Assembly (NCBI GenBank): GCA_022701365.1
Contig: JAKUHH010000150.1
Coordinates: 186,001 to 250,000, forward strand
DNA length: 64,000 nt
Reading direction: 5' to 3'
DNA from: Mycocentrospora acerina
Taxonomy: Eukaryota > Ascomycota > Dothideomycetes > Pleosporales
The notes beneath the pieces were generated by a model. It was given only the letters and a program-made list of their open reading frames with translations, made no database searches and was not told the DNA's origin. Position 1 is the stretch's first letter. Each line of letters begins with the position of its first letter. Made by a program: the position numbers and the translations under genes. Below are positions 1-11,497 of this stretch, piece by piece.

Positions 1-624
1 ACTCACTAGGAATGCGCTCATGCTACTCTCCCCTCTTGTTTTATGTATCGACCGCAAGTTCTTGTAAACTTGAGTTTAGGTATACACTCTCCTTCCGCCA
101 CACATGGCTTCTATGAAGGGAGCCTCCATGCCAAATCACGCTCAATCTTACTCCCTTACAAAAGGTAATTCATTGCTGTTGGCAGTGTGACCACGCTAGG
201 TTGATTGTGTGAGAAGTATTGGGATTTTGAGTCGAAAGCTCTGTTACGGATGACGAGGAAGCACTCAAGATTTTGAAACAAGAAAAAAAAAACGATTAAT
301 TAAATTTGGTGCTCACTCCATCGTATATTTCACATTGCTTGCTGCGCATTTCTAACCGCACTGTGCTGGTGTCACATCCTCGTCGACCCGTGTAACTTTT
401 AGATGATAGAAGATACATCATGATGAGTTATAATGATAAAGAAAAAGCAAATGTGTAAGTAGAAAGTATAGTACAGAATGTACGGGATGGCATCGCCTCT
501 ATTGCAGACATCTTGAGCTCGAGGAAAAAGACAGTGAGATTTTTTTGAACTGGAATTTGTAAGTGGCGGGTATATTTGTAAGTCTGTCGTATTCCGAGAT
601 GTCGTAAAAGGCGTTCGATCGTCG
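1..624. other. Intergenic, window edge
   Basis: No gene is visible. This is the 3' flank of the Rec8 gene, which is transcribed towards the window start. It contains an A-run near 282-292. The short open frames here have no recognisable protein character. Confidence 0.6.
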
Positions 625-3243
625 TTAATCATCGTAAAGTGAATCATGGCCGTTATCTTCGTAAGTATTCTGACCGGCGGCGAACTGCTCTTCGAAGTGA
701 CCTGCTTCTTGTTCGGACAGTTCCTCGCCAATGAGGGGCTCTCCTTGGTATGCATCCATCCTCGCGTCCACGTCTACTTCTTGTTCGACTGCATCGCTTG
801 ATTCAGACTCCTCTTCATCTTCTGAACTCCCATCGTCACTAATCTCGATGGCCTGAGCGGCTACAGCTTCCTGTGTGAGCCTGAGACTTATCTGGCTAAA
901 CTCATGTGGTTGCTGGACATCAAGCATGCCCTTTGTACCGAGTGCGAGAACCATGAGGAAGCCCTGGCATGCAATAATCCTATTGTTATCCGCTGGTGGA
1001 AGGAGCTCCTCGAACAATATCTCACCGACACTTGTGGCCTGGGGAGCAATAGCTAGGCCCTGGGCCTGATTGCACTTCTCAGTCATCGCCTCGATAACAA
1101 AGGTGAGGAAATTCTCGTCCTCTGCAGATAACACTTTGTGAAAATAAGAAGATACGGGAGGCGCAGGCATTGGCTCGGGATAATCTGAGCTGGGTCCTGG
1201 GAGGCCAAAGTCCTCGCCACCAAAAGCTTCGCTGTCTAAGCTTTTGAGGGCATCGAGGCTAAGAGGTTGACCCCGACCAAGCAGCGGAGACGCAGAAACA
1301 AAACGACTCCCACGTCCAGATCCAACCATATTCACAGGTCCACTACGAGGGACAGCTGAGGATCCACGAATGGAGGCGCTGGCATTCCATGGCATGGCGG
1401 AGAAGATCTGCTGATCGTCGAGAGCGGAAACTGCTTCACGGGGCAATTCAATCTCATCTCCGCCAGGCATGAAAAATCCTTCGTCTTCTGCTCCTCGTAC
1501 GGCTTGCTCTTCAAACTCATCAGTTTTCTGGCGCACACGTCGAGACTCTTGTTGTGTTGATTCATCAATACCACTGTCGCGATCATGCTTTGAGCCAGCG
1601 ACTTGCTTCCTGCTCACACCTGTGAATAGTTGGAATAGATTGTCACCGATGAACCGATCAAACGGATTCGTGCCTTCTGCACCGGAAAATCGATGCCCAA
1701 TACCTCCGAGTCCAGCCCCCCACATGTAGTACTCGGCGTTCTTCTTTGCTTGTTGAGCCACACGAGCTTGGACTTTATATCGAGCAGCCATTTTCATGTT
1801 CTGTACGTAGTCGGTGTTCCAAGCGGCGAGGTACTTATTGTGTACCTCCGTCACGACATCTGTGGTTAAAACACGTGTGGCTCGCTTCTTACGGCGCATT
1901 GGTGCAGAGGCTGAAGATGTAGACTCTACTACCTCCAGCTGATCGCTATTCTGCTGATCAAATGCTAGAACAGCGCTGTCATCTGGTGGATGCTCTCTAT
2001 AGATGGACAGGTCGAGATCCATAGGGTCGTTAGGCACCTAGTCGATATGAGTGTACGTTGTGATGATATAAATGTAAAGGAGGAGTGTAAGAAGTGGGAT
2101 GTAGAGCCCAAGTGATACTGTGGGCATGCATCATGAGAATATTTGTGAGTTGCAAAGAGAGTATTAAAAAGGCTAGCAAGTGATTTGGTTATAAGAAAAG
2201 TCACGATAAAGCAGCAAAACTCACCTGAATGCCAGTCTGTTGTCCTTCCTCATGCTCGCGCCTCACCCTAGCACTTGCCCCAGTATCGCTCAACATCGCC
2301 GAACTTCTCGGCATTCCGGGCGTCCCGAATCTCGCGTTCGTTGAAAGAATATCTATCAGTTCCCCGTCTGCGTTAAAGGTGAAGTCTGGATCAACGAGAT
2401 CAAACGCTAAATTGTCTGCACCGAACATATCACTCCGACCGCCCACACTTCCTGGCCCGTTGTCGCCTTGAACTTGAAAGTCGCCTATCGCAACGGAAGA
2501 GGAACTGGGTAGGACCAGACCGCTGATGGCGCTAACTTGAGACGATGGGTATTGTTGTGAGCCAAAGAAGGTCAGCGCCTGAGAGTCACCAGAGTGTGGT
2601 TGTTCAGGACCGAAGTCGAGCTCGAGCTCCGCGAGGAGTCCAGGAGAAGGAAGCGCAAATTCTGGGAGGAAAGATGGGTCATCTGGAAGAACAAGTTGCT
2701 CGGGTCTATATCCAGTCAGTCAGTAACTCAGTTTCAAACAGAACAATAAACATTGATACCTACTTCGCTCTGCCAGCATCTGGGTCAAGTCCAGCATTTC
2801 CTGCTGCACGCAGCAACATTCTGATCTGGTTCTGTGCTTGATATGCATCAGAGAGAACATATCCACACTGTTGTAAGTATACACGCGACACGCCATACCT
2901 TCCCACTTGTCAACACCATGCTTTATACACTTAACAATACAGCTTACAGTAAGCTACCTTGTAGTCGAAGAGCCATTGGCGCGACTGGCTCAACAATAGT
3001 CTGACAAGCTTTCACTACGTCTACGTCGAGGATCTGCTTCCGGTTGATCTTCTTCAAGCTGGACTTGCTACCAAGTGTGGCAACGAGCCTGCCAGTCTTG
3101 TCAGCATGCGACTGAGTGACTGCAGTGCCTTCATAGCTCACCAGACAGTTGCCACGCCATATTTACGACTCGTTAAGACTACACATGTCAGCTTGAGCTC
3201 GCAATGTATGAACCTAGTGCTCACTTTCATGGGAGTAGAACAT
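625..3243 (-). CDS. rec8: Meiotic cohesin subunit Rec8 (Rad21/Rec8 family kleisin)
   Basis: This is the kleisin that closes the cohesin ring in meiosis and holds sister chromatids together; separase cleaves it at anaphase. The start is placed at 3241-3243, where the protein opens MFYSHE, the classic Rec8/Rad21 N-terminus. After a short intron it continues ILTSRKYGVATVW, and after a second intron LVATLGSKSSLKK and DVDVVKACQTIVEP, all part of the conserved N-terminal Rad21/Rec8 domain that binds the SMC3 head. Several more short introns follow, with junctions near 2850-2940, 2700-2760 and 2040-2225. The middle is acidic and disordered. The C-terminal part carries a winged-helix-like segment (residues FEELLPPADNNR, then GFLMVLALGTKG) that contacts SMC1, then an acidic tail. 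Total length is roughly 700 residues. Three MluI boxes lie just upstream. Rec8 is preferred over mitotic Rad21 because of the N-terminal wording; the choice is not certain. Confidence 0.85.
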
Positions 3244-3669
3244 GTTAATACTAAGTAAATGCAGCAAAATAGAAAAGTTTTGATGATACAGCAGGGCTAT
3301 TACGGTACTAGGACACAGGATGGTGGAAGCATAGAGGCGTCAGCGTAAAGAGACAGTAACGTGGGCGAGAAGCAGGTTGGGCACGATGCTTGGCGCTGAA
3401 ACTCAAGCGGACGCGTATGGGCGACGCGTAGTATCGACGCGTGGTGAAGGGGTGAAGTTAACATGAAATCGGGACGAGAAACACGCTGACTGAAAAATTA
3501 TACCACAGTTTGTGCTACATATTCTTGTATTCATCAAGTCGTTATACATGCTGTGACCATGTCGGCCCAGACCAAAATCTTATCCCCTATGCAACGCCAA
3601 AATTACCCATTTTGATGTTAACGGTCAAAGCAATGGGGAATCTAGATGCATGCAATAGTGGGCTGCCAT
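3244..3669. promoter_or_regulatory. Rec8 promoter with three evenly spaced MluI cell-cycle boxes
   Basis: The 426 bases between the Ubp6 stop and the Rec8 start contain ACGCGT at 3411-3416, 3424-3429 and 3437-3442, exactly 13 bases apart. ACGCGT is the binding site of MBF (Mbp1/Swi6, or Res1/Res2-Cdc10 in fission yeast), which drives G1/S and premeiotic S genes. The sites lie about 170-200 bases upstream of the Rec8 ATG. That MBF regulates this gene is inferred. Confidence 0.65.
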
Positions 3670-5568
3670 CTAGGTCATCGTCACATCCTCATCAACAGTG
3701 GGCAGTGGAACCGCGCGGTATAGGAGGATCAAGGCTGAGTGGCTTTGGCCTATTGAGAGTTAGCCGTTGCCCGGATGTTACTAAAACAGTGCACTCACCT
3801 CCGCCAGATAAGGTCAGGATCCTCTCAGAGTCGACCTCGGAGACCTTCTCATCGTTGAACCACCACCAGTTGCCATCCTCCTCTTTCCGCTTGCCAGTGG
3901 CTGGGTCTTTGGCACCCTGCTTTTTGACGAAAGAAGTGTAGTGGCCACTGTCAGCGCTGGCACCCTGATGCGTGATAACACCTCGCAGCTCGTAAAGCCC
4001 GGTTTGGTTAGCACCGTCATCTGCACCAAGCTTGGGGTCTACGAGTGCCAATAGCTCTTTTTTCGCAGAAAGGATGGACGCCGCACGTTCAGCCTCGATT
4101 TGAGCGTCGGTTTTGTATTCAATATCCGCCATCTCAGTGTCCTCTGTCTTCTTCGATTCCTCCTCCTTCTTATCAGCGGCAGCCTTCTTCTTTGCAAGAG
4201 GTTCACTAGCGGTGGGACCTGCATCGTTTTCTTCGCCAGCCTTCATACGCCTCTGGCGCTTGCGGGCGCGCTCCACGTCCAACTCTTCTTTCCGAATGTC
4301 TCGGATCTTGTCCCTGATTGGAACCAAAAGCTTCCTCAAATCGTCTGTGCAGAACTCGAGGACATCTAGTTCCTCAGGGAAAGTGACCTTTCGCATTATC
4401 TTTGCCTTCTTGTTGGTGTCTCGCCGCCAGTCGAAGCGCACAAAGTGTATTGGGAGATGCTTTGGGAGACGGGCTATCCGTGAAGTCTTTGTGTACAGTG
4501 CGTTTCGGCCCAGAAGCTCTGAGCGTTTCTCGATCTGCTCCTTCAATCCAGCAGCAAGACCATCACGGAGGTGGTTGGTCTCCACATTGATATGACAGTT
4601 GAGCTTGAAGAACAGATCCTCACTGTTGACGGGCTCCTCTCCGAATTCCTTAGCAGCAGGTTCATCACACTCCATGACCGACTCAAACTTGCCCGCCATG
4701 TACTTGTCGATCCAAGAGAGTTCCGCCTGTGCACCCGCATCAGAGCCTGTCGCGTCCTTTGACTTCAGCTTTTGGCGAAGCTGTGAAATGATTTGGGACC
4801 AAGCCTCCTCTGCATCCTGCTGTGCATAACCGTGTCCATCCTTTGACTTCTGGGCAAATTGAGGGAACGCGGTTCGGAGAGCATTCAAGAACATGAGGGG
4901 CGGGAAGCCTTGCTGGGTTTCAGACATCTGCTTGAAGAGGTCGCGGAGAGATCCTGTGAGATCGGTGGAGGCACCAAGGCCACCAAGACCGAACTGACTG
5001 AGCTGGTTTGCTGAGCTGGATGAGCCAGCGCCACTGTGACCTGTCAGCGCTGTACCAGCCATTCGTCAGTGAATATGTCCGTACCTTGCAGAGTATCGCA
5101 AAAGCTCCTCCTGCAGCTCGGGGATCGACCTCAGCGTCTGCAGCGTCGAGTTCATGTAGCAGGTGTTGCCCAGGTTCTGCAGTCCAGCAGGTGTGGCGCC
5201 TTCCAGCTGCGCGGCCTCGGCCTCGTCCATGTCCTCGAGGAACTTGATCTTCTCCTTGGGCTTCTCAATGACGACGCCGTCTCCAGAAGGCGTGCCCAGC
5301 ATCATGATGGTCTGGTTGGGCTTGAGGCCCAGCTTCGACATGTCGGCGTCATCCTTGAGCTGGCCGCCCTTGACGAGGATCTTCTGGCGCTCGGGCTCGA
5401 CGCCGGTGATGGAGAAGAGCTGGTACTTGAATGTCTCGCCGTTGGACGTCGTGTCAATCTCGATCTCGTGCTTCTTGCCCTGGTGCTTGACAATGACTAC
5501 ATGCAGAGCGTCAGCGGAGACGCGTAGAAAGCGCGACGAGAGGCGTGCATACCTGGAATGGACGCCAT
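3670..5568 (-). CDS. ubp6: Proteasome-associated ubiquitin carboxyl-terminal hydrolase Ubp6/USP14
   Basis: This deubiquitinase binds the 19S proteasome and trims ubiquitin from substrates before degradation. Four exons (5553-5568, 5085-5496, about 3799-5033, 3670-3749) give about 580 residues, the usual size. Residues 1-75 form a ubiquitin-like domain (VIVKHQGKKHEIEID, then GVEPERQKILVKGGQLKDD) that docks on Rpn1. The peptidase C19 domain starts with the Cys box NLGNTCYMNSTLQ at about residue 110. The His box SGHYTSFVKK lies near residue 510, and NWWWFNDEKVSEV supplies the Asn/Asp position. A charged, lysine-rich insert sits between the boxes. The last exon joins LSGGG to QSHSALILLYRAV, the normal end of the domain, after which a short acidic tail follows. 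Its start is 279 bases from the divergent ARPC4 gene, so the two share a promoter region. Confidence 0.93.
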
Positions 5569-5847
5569 GGTAGGCTGCTGTGCACGTGGTGTGGCGGGCG
5601 TGAGGGGAGAGTGAGTGCCACGTAGCGCAGCGGCGAGTCTGCGATTATAAAGAAGCTCGCGGGGCAAAGTATGGTCGACGGCCGAAGCATGAGGAAGGCG
5701 CGCCAAGACGGCCATCCCTGCAGCCTTGGACCCCAGCACCACTCCCCGCCGGCCACTGCCACCGCTCCAGCCTGGCGTGTCATAGCCCGCCGTCGCCGCC
5801 CGCAGCTCTGTATCCGGGTTTCGAGCCATCGTCGAGCTCCCTTGACA
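5569..5847. promoter_or_regulatory. Shared divergent promoter, ubp6 / arpC4
   Basis: The 279-base gap between the two divergent start codons must hold both promoters. It is GC-rich. I see no clear TATA box or named operator. Confidence 0.5.
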
Positions 5848-6566
5848 ATGGTACGGCCTTCCCAGTGCATCCGCACCCTCAATGCTGCCCAGCTTGCTGA
5901 CATGCACAGTCCCAATCACTGCGGCCGTACCTCCAGTGCGTGCGCACCTCGCTCACAGCCGCCCTGTCCCTCTCCAACTTTGCGTCCCAAGCCTCGGAAC
6001 GACACAATGTCCCAGAAATCGAAGCTGCCAGCTCGCCTGAGGTCATCCTGAACCCGCTGACCGTCTCGCGAAATGAGAATGAGAGGGTGTACATCGAGCC
6101 CAGCATCAACAGCGTGCGGATCAGCATCAAGATCAAGCAGGCAGACGAGATTGAGCACATCCTCGTGCACAAATTCACACGTTTCCTGACACAAAGAGCC
6201 GAGTCGTTCTTCATTCTGCGGAGGAAGCCAATCAAGGTGGGCCACTTGATGGTACGGCGAGTGACGATGCATAGCTAATGCTGTCTAGGGCTACGACATC
6301 TCGTTCCTGATCACCAACTTCCACACAGAGGAGATGTTGAAGCACAAGCTGGTCGACTTCATAATCCAGTTTATGGAGGAGGTTGACAAGGAAATTTCCG
6401 AGATGAAGCTCTTCGTAAGAAGCCATGTGTCTTTTATTGGCTTAGAAGCTAACACGCATCTAGTTGAACGCAAGAGCACGTTTCGTGGCTGAGTCTTTCC
6501 TTACTCCTGTAAGTCTCAATACTATAAAGGTGGCAGAGCCTCACTAACAAGTTGCAGTTTGATTAA
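5848..6566 (+). CDS. arc19: Actin-related protein 2/3 complex subunit 4 (ARPC4, p20)
   Basis: ARPC4 pairs with ARPC2 to form the core of the seven-subunit Arp2/3 complex, which nucleates branched actin at cortical patches for endocytosis. Five exons (5848-5850, 5910-6236, 6289-6414, 6464-6508, 6558-6566) give 169 residues, the family size. The first exon is only the ATG codon, followed at once by a GTACGG donor. The protein begins MSQSLRPYLQCVRTSL and contains PEVILNPLTVSRNENERV, NSVRISIKIKQADEIE, FILRRKPIKGYDISFLIT and the C-terminal LNARARFVAESFLTPFD, all strongly conserved in this family. The last exon encodes only Phe-Asp and the stop. All junctions are GT..AG and keep frame. Confidence 0.95.
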
Positions 6567-6864
6567 GCGAACTTGTTGGAATCATGGTGAATGTACATAC
6601 TAGCGCCAGAGAGGACAGCTATAGCAACTTTCCACCATAAGAGCCGGGAGACCGGAACAACCCGTTCAATATGGCAACAGTGATCCAAAACAAGACTCTT
6701 GCCGACAAAGGCTCACGTCTGAATCAAGATTGAAATGAAACAAACTAGACTCCAAAAAAAACAGTTTCACTGCTTAACACTCATTGCAAGTCATGCAGAC
6801 ACTCGAACTAGATTGTGTAACAGGACGTCATTTCCCATGTCTGCAACAATAACAAAAATTAAAA
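6567..6864. other. Intergenic, with T-rich pol III terminator for the 5S gene
   Basis: This is the 3' flank of ARPC4. Around 6845-6864 the minus strand reads as T-runs directly after the 5S gene, which fits a polymerase III terminator. Nothing else is visible. Confidence 0.5.
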
Positions 6865-6983
6865 ACATACAACAGCGGGGATTCGCCAGTGGTCACCCAC
6901 CTGACTACTAGTCCGCCGGTACGTTGCTTAAATAGGGCTGAGCGAACGGGAAGCCTTGTTTTCAACGTCCTATGGTCGTATGT
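6865..6983 (-). rRNA. 5S ribosomal RNA gene (intact, dispersed copy)
   Basis: Read on the minus strand the 119 bases start ACATACGACCATAGGACG and end CCCCGCTGTTGTATGT, matching the fungal 5S pattern at both ends and in the middle (GGGTGGGTGACCACTGGCGA, AGCCCTATTTAAGC). The ends can pair to form helix I. It is identical by eye to the copy at 42899-43017. Single dispersed 5S genes transcribed by polymerase III are normal in Pezizomycotina such as Neurospora. The small open frames overlapping it are not genes. Confidence 0.93.
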
Positions 6984-7838
6984 GAAATATACTCGAATAA
7001 TTTGGGTATTTGTTGTGAGTAGTTGGATCTTTGCAACTAAACTTTTGGACAGAGTCAGCAGTTTTGCAGTACAGAGTGCTTTGAGAAACTTACACAAGTC
7101 CGGTCTTATGAAATTTCATTGAGAAATACACAAACAGTCTAGGTACGGTTCTTTGGTTACTCAACTGCTGGATGTCCTATCTGGTGTGTCCCTATCACTT
7201 TCCTGTCCTAAGCTTACTAATCTGCTTCTCAAGCCACCTTCTAAGTAAAACTATAACGCATGTCTTCACATAGTCTAAGACAAAGGTAGTTGCACCTCAC
7301 TTTATATAGTTTTGATCAATAAGCAACAAAAAATGTCATTGAAGAGTAGTACATGAAGCCTGAACAAAGCGTACAAGCAAAACCGAAGTAAATAATAATT
7401 AGATCGATTTTCCCTTGAAAGCAACACACAGAGACTAGACTGCATTTCTTGGAGGTGTACATACGTAGCACTGATGAAATCAATAGTGCAGAACTTGTCG
7501 AGGCTATCAACTTGCGCCCTGATCAAATCCCCATGTATGTAAGTCTTACAAATATCAATCTAGTAACAAGCCAGTTTTTCTCGTATACTACAGGTCGCCT
7601 ATCAGTATCGAGATATTAAAAACGCGGACAAGGTAAGTAAAGTGAAATTGTTTACAACGTTTTCTTCAAGGACTAATGTAGCATTTGGAGCTTTCAGACT
7701 TCGACCCGATCATAGCTAACCGATCTAATTTGAATTGAGACCTTTACATGCTTATTTCTATCCTCATGATTGAAATACCTTCGCAAAATATAACCAAGAG
7801 TTAATCAATCTGAAATCAATAGCTACATGAACGACCGA
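6984..7838. other. Intergenic, upstream of the 5S gene and downstream of the hydrolase pseudogene
   Basis: AT-rich sequence with no convincing coding region. The stretch around 7020-7060 weakly resembles sequence upstream of the decayed 5S copy at 47110-47228, so some 5S flank may have been duplicated together with the gene. Confidence 0.4.
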
Positions 7839-9729
7839 TCAGGCACTGCCCTGCCTAATTGGCAGAAGAAGATGGCTCTCGTAACCAACTCCCGACCGCA
7901 CTCGGACCTCTCCAACGCTATGAGTAGGTCTCACAAATATCGTCTTTGTGTCATCATCAAACGAATGTCCTTGCGCAACAAGTCGTAGGACTTCTCCTTC
8001 TTCCCAAACTGTACTCGAAGGCCATAACTCGATATCAACTTCAACAATATCAGCGGGTCCCAACCACTTCCGGCGGCGATGTAAATGAACCGGCATTCCT
8101 GGAGTCGACTTTTCCGTATCGAGCTCGCGATGCAATACCCGAAGCCAGCCTAGCGAGGCACAAGCGTCTGCGTTTTGTGTAACACTCCAAAACCGAGCCT
8201 TTTTGCCTTGCTGATCCACTTTCTGAATCGCGACAAAGAGGTCTGTATCAGGGTACTTCCGTACTTGAACAAAGATCTTTAAAGAAGCATGTCCGGTAAT
8301 TTCTGTTCGTTGCGCAAAAGTGTGCGTGAACGAGACGTTAGAGTCTCGTTTGTGTCCAGTGTATGTGGCAAAGGTCGCCTCTCCAGAAGCAGGTTTCGTG
8401 GTGGAGAGACTCTGACTCTTTTGGTCGAGATATAAAGCAGTCAGATGTATGTCTGGAGGAGGGAAAGCTACCTCTTTACGCGTAATACTGTCATCGAGGC
8501 CCAGGCGGATATCGATCGTGACTGGTGGCCATTGATCTACTTCATTGGGTTAGTCCTTGAGGAAACGGTCAAAGAAGGCTTTCTGCTTGAGGACATTCTC
8601 TTCTTTGTAGTATTCTCGCCACTCTTTGCCTCCCTAAACATTAAATCCATTAGTATTGGATCGTCTAAGCCTTGGCCAAGGATGGTACCAGACTTACATG
8701 AACAAATAGGTACTTTTGTTTTGAGATAAATTGCTTCCACGCATTGATTATGCCTCTCAGGTGCAAGCCGAGACTTGCCCATCCAGTAATAGATCATGCT
8801 GGGATATCAATTTGACTCCAATCCACAACCTTTGACTGCCAGATTTCATCAAATAGAGGGTGTTCCAGCACCATGGTAGCATGGTCTTCGGCAATGCCTA
8901 GCCCATTACCTGTGAGGTTCATCCAAAGTGACTGAAACGCTGTTGTGGGAATGCCTCCTTGGCCGTTAAGCTCGCGGTAGATATCAGAGATAACCTCCCA
9001 GATAAGGAGCGCGTTAAGACGAGGCGGCTTCAGAACAGCCGTTTGATACACAGACATGGCATAGTATGACACAGCTCCCTATCCGATTTTGCCAGTAGAC
9101 CTAATGATATATTAGCAGTAGTCTGACCTTGGATGGATAAGTAATTGAAGTGCTTACCAGGGTTGCTTCGCCGCCCACTCCACAACATCGTATCCATCTC
9201 TGCCCTCTTCCAGTGAAAAATAATATGCTTCTTCTCCTTCACTCCACCATGTTCCGCGTGGATCCACGATTAAGAACGAGTATCCCCATTTGCCGCACCA
9301 GAGAAACGGATCTGGGAGCTCCCAATGCGTATAATCACTCAACCGACTAAAATCAACGCCCATATTCTCCATAAAGTTGGTTGGCGTAGCTCCATGCTTT
9401 CCGAAAGGTGCAAAGAAGACAAGAGTCGGAGTAGAGACCGATTCTCCCACGGGGCGATAAACATCGGCAAAGAGTTTAACACCATCTCGCATTAATATCG
9501 TAACGTCTTTTTCGAGCAGAGTATTGTTGTCCTCAAGTGTGCGTGTCTCATGCTTTGGAGGGGGTGCGGGCCGCAATGGGTGCCATGGCTCACAGCGCCA
9601 AACATATTAGTACAAGTACTGCTAAAAGTGTAGAGAGCTTAAAAAGATATTTCCCACTTTCGAAGGATGTGTAGCTTTGCGGTACGGGGGATTGAAGTCT
9701 CGAGTCTGAATTTGCTTCTTTGCATCCAT
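7839..9729 (-). pseudogene. CocE/NonD-type alpha/beta hydrolase, broken
   Basis: The frame can be followed from about 9729 down to 7839 as a CocE/NonD-family hydrolase (X-Pro dipeptidyl-peptidase, S15-like). An N-terminal membrane anchor (KLSTLLAVLVLICLAL) lies in a shifted frame near 9600-9660. The catalytic domain follows: KDVTILMRDGVKLFADVYRPV, then FLIVDPRGTWWSEG, then after a GT..AG intron the serine region GAVSYYAM. The C-terminal beta-sandwich domain ends HSFDDDTKTIFVRPTH. At least three stops interrupt the frame: TAG 9079-9081 next to the serine motif, TGA 8794-8796 and TAA 8550-8552. Each can be explained by one C-to-T change (CAG, CGA, CAA). With the N-terminal frameshift this indicates a dead gene. 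Intact relatives are secreted or membrane-anchored hydrolases of unknown substrate. Confidence 0.8.
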
Positions 9730-10553
9730 TTTCTCGGTTCGTTATATTTGGCTGAAGTATAGCAGCTGCATATTTTGAGAGTGTAAATAGAAGATCAAAA
9801 ATTTATACATCAGCTCCCGACTGCTAGTATCATATCAAAATGATTGTATAGCTAGATAATATCTTTAGCTTTCGGTAGTCCTTTGCTGCCAGCAGCCGCT
9901 CCGTCTGGAACCTGCACTTTCCACCAGCAACCTCACCGTAGGTATTATAATCCGAACGGGTTGGATTCGTACAACATACGGAGTAACGGTGATTCGGCAT
10001 TGCGTCAAATCAAGTACGGCGGAGAGTGCGGAACCAGAGCCAAGTCTTTAGCGATACTCACAGGCATGATAGTCAATCTGATATCAGCAGATATCATACT
10101 ATGCTAGTAAACTGGCAGCCTATTACGTCGACCTCATCTGGAATGGAATGGAGATACAACTAGTCTTCTTGGCGCCATATATCCGCAAGTGGGCGTAGTA
10201 ACTCTGGTGACTTCGGCCGAGGTGGTGAACCCCATGCCACTAACTAAATGACTTTCTACCTCTGTTATAGCCGATGAATTAACCAACCAATCATCTGACC
10301 AAAACCAAATCTAGTAACTTCGGAACGGATCTCATCGATCCCATCTGTTACAGGCGGGTAAATCATACGCACTACAATGTACATCGCATAAACTGCCGTG
10401 TCTTGCCCAAAACAACCGAGTCTTGCGCATTTAAGCGTAATTGTATATAAAAACTCATCTTCAAGGGATCATTCAAGTCCATCTCCTACACTTGCTTGTA
10501 GAACCTCTCAAGAACACATCACACCCAAAAAGACCATTACATCAAGCACAGCC
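9730..10553. other. Intergenic, divergent upstream regions
   Basis: Sequence between the pseudogene start and the SnoaL-like gene. AT-rich near 9770-9870, otherwise mixed. CA/CT-rich leader-like sequence (10466-10550) precedes the next start codon. No gene is seen. Confidence 0.45.
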
Positions 10554-11078
10554 ATGCCAGTAATTTCATTGTCGGAGATTACAAAGTACATTCGGGCTTT
10601 CAATGCTCGCGATTACGATGTCCAGCATTCCTTCTACGACGAAAATATTACGCTCAAACTTCCTACTATACCCACCTTGAAAGGCAAAGCAGCAATCGCC
10701 AGTCAATACAAAGGGCTCCACCCTACCTTTGACGAAGCGGTTCTTCCCTTGGATATTATGATAAACGATCGCAGGATCATCATCCTAAAGCGAACCGTGT
10801 TTGGCGCCCGAGAAGATACCCCCAGCTTCCTAGGGCAACCACTGAAGAAAGGCGACGTAGTGTTGTTTACCGCCTATTTACACTACGAGTTCAATGACCA
10901 GGCGAAGATGCTTCACATCAATGTTACAGGAATTGAAGAGGAGGACAAACCAGCAATTCAGTTTCTAGGCGGGGCGAAATCCTTTCGTCAGGTAGTAGAT
11001 GAATGTTTAGAAGAGGCATCAGAAGACTATGAAGTCTGGGATAGCAAGGCTTTCGAAGGAATAGCCTGGGTTGAGTAG
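10554..11078 (+). CDS. SnoaL-like / NTF2-fold protein
   Basis: A single-exon protein of 174 residues starting MPVISLSEITKYIRAF. The frame is open further upstream to 10398, but the ATG at 10554 follows a typical leader and begins the domain directly, so it is preferred. The pattern N-A-R-D-Y-D (residues 17-22), YDENITLKLPTIPTLKGKAAI, FDEAVLPLDIMINDRRI and YLHYEFNDQAKMLHINVTG is the alternating helix-sheet pattern of the SnoaL/NTF2 fold, in which a cone-shaped barrel binds a small hydrophobic molecule. Members range from polyketide cyclases to binding proteins with no catalysis, so the substrate cannot be read from sequence. It lies about 4 kb from the RiPP genes and is not obviously part of them. 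Confidence 0.7.
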   Translation: MPVISLSEITKYIRAFNARDYDVQHSFYDENITLKLPTIPTLKGKAAIASQYKGLHPTFDEAVLPLDIMINDRRIIILKRTVFGAREDTPSFLGQPLKKGDVVLFTAYLHYEFNDQAKMLHINVTGIEEEDKPAIQFLGGAKSFRQVVDECLEEASEDYEVWDSKAFEGIAWVE

Positions 11079-11497
11079 AGATCCAGTTGGAAGGCATGGA
11101 AATTATGTTCGGCAAAGTCGTCTTTTCGTGGTCTCACTCATCAGCACGAAGTGGTTGCGGGCCGGTTCGGAATCAAAAGCTGCCATAAAAAATCGCTTAG
11201 ATATTATGAAACTAGTCGTGAAATACCCTCACAATTCACTTGAGCTAGTTGTTAGTTTGTGGGTAGGAAATGAGAAGATGTGATATGACGCAGGCTTATT
11301 AACTCATTGATTTGGCTTCGACCTAAGCAGCAGAGTTATATGCTAAAACTATCAAGATGTTAGGAGAACCTATTTGGCCGGAGTGTGTATTTAGCTGAGC
11401 AAAACAACTGAATGCCAGTTTAGATAGCACCGATGATGAAGGGTTGTCTGACGATCGCTGACGAATTGTGCCAATGTCAAAATTGTTTCCCTGCATG
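11079..11497. other. Intergenic between convergent genes
   Basis: 3' flanks of the SnoaL-like gene (+) and the esterase gene (-). No further feature is seen. Confidence 0.5.

Noticed and set aside
5036..5573. Plus-strand open frames opposite ubp6
   Set aside because: They are shadows of the conserved Ubp6 exons, which carry the ubiquitin-like domain and Cys box in the minus-strand frame.
6889..7122. Open frames over the 5S genes (also at 42923-43129)
   Set aside because: They read through the 5S rRNA sequence on the opposite strand; the conservation is that of the RNA.
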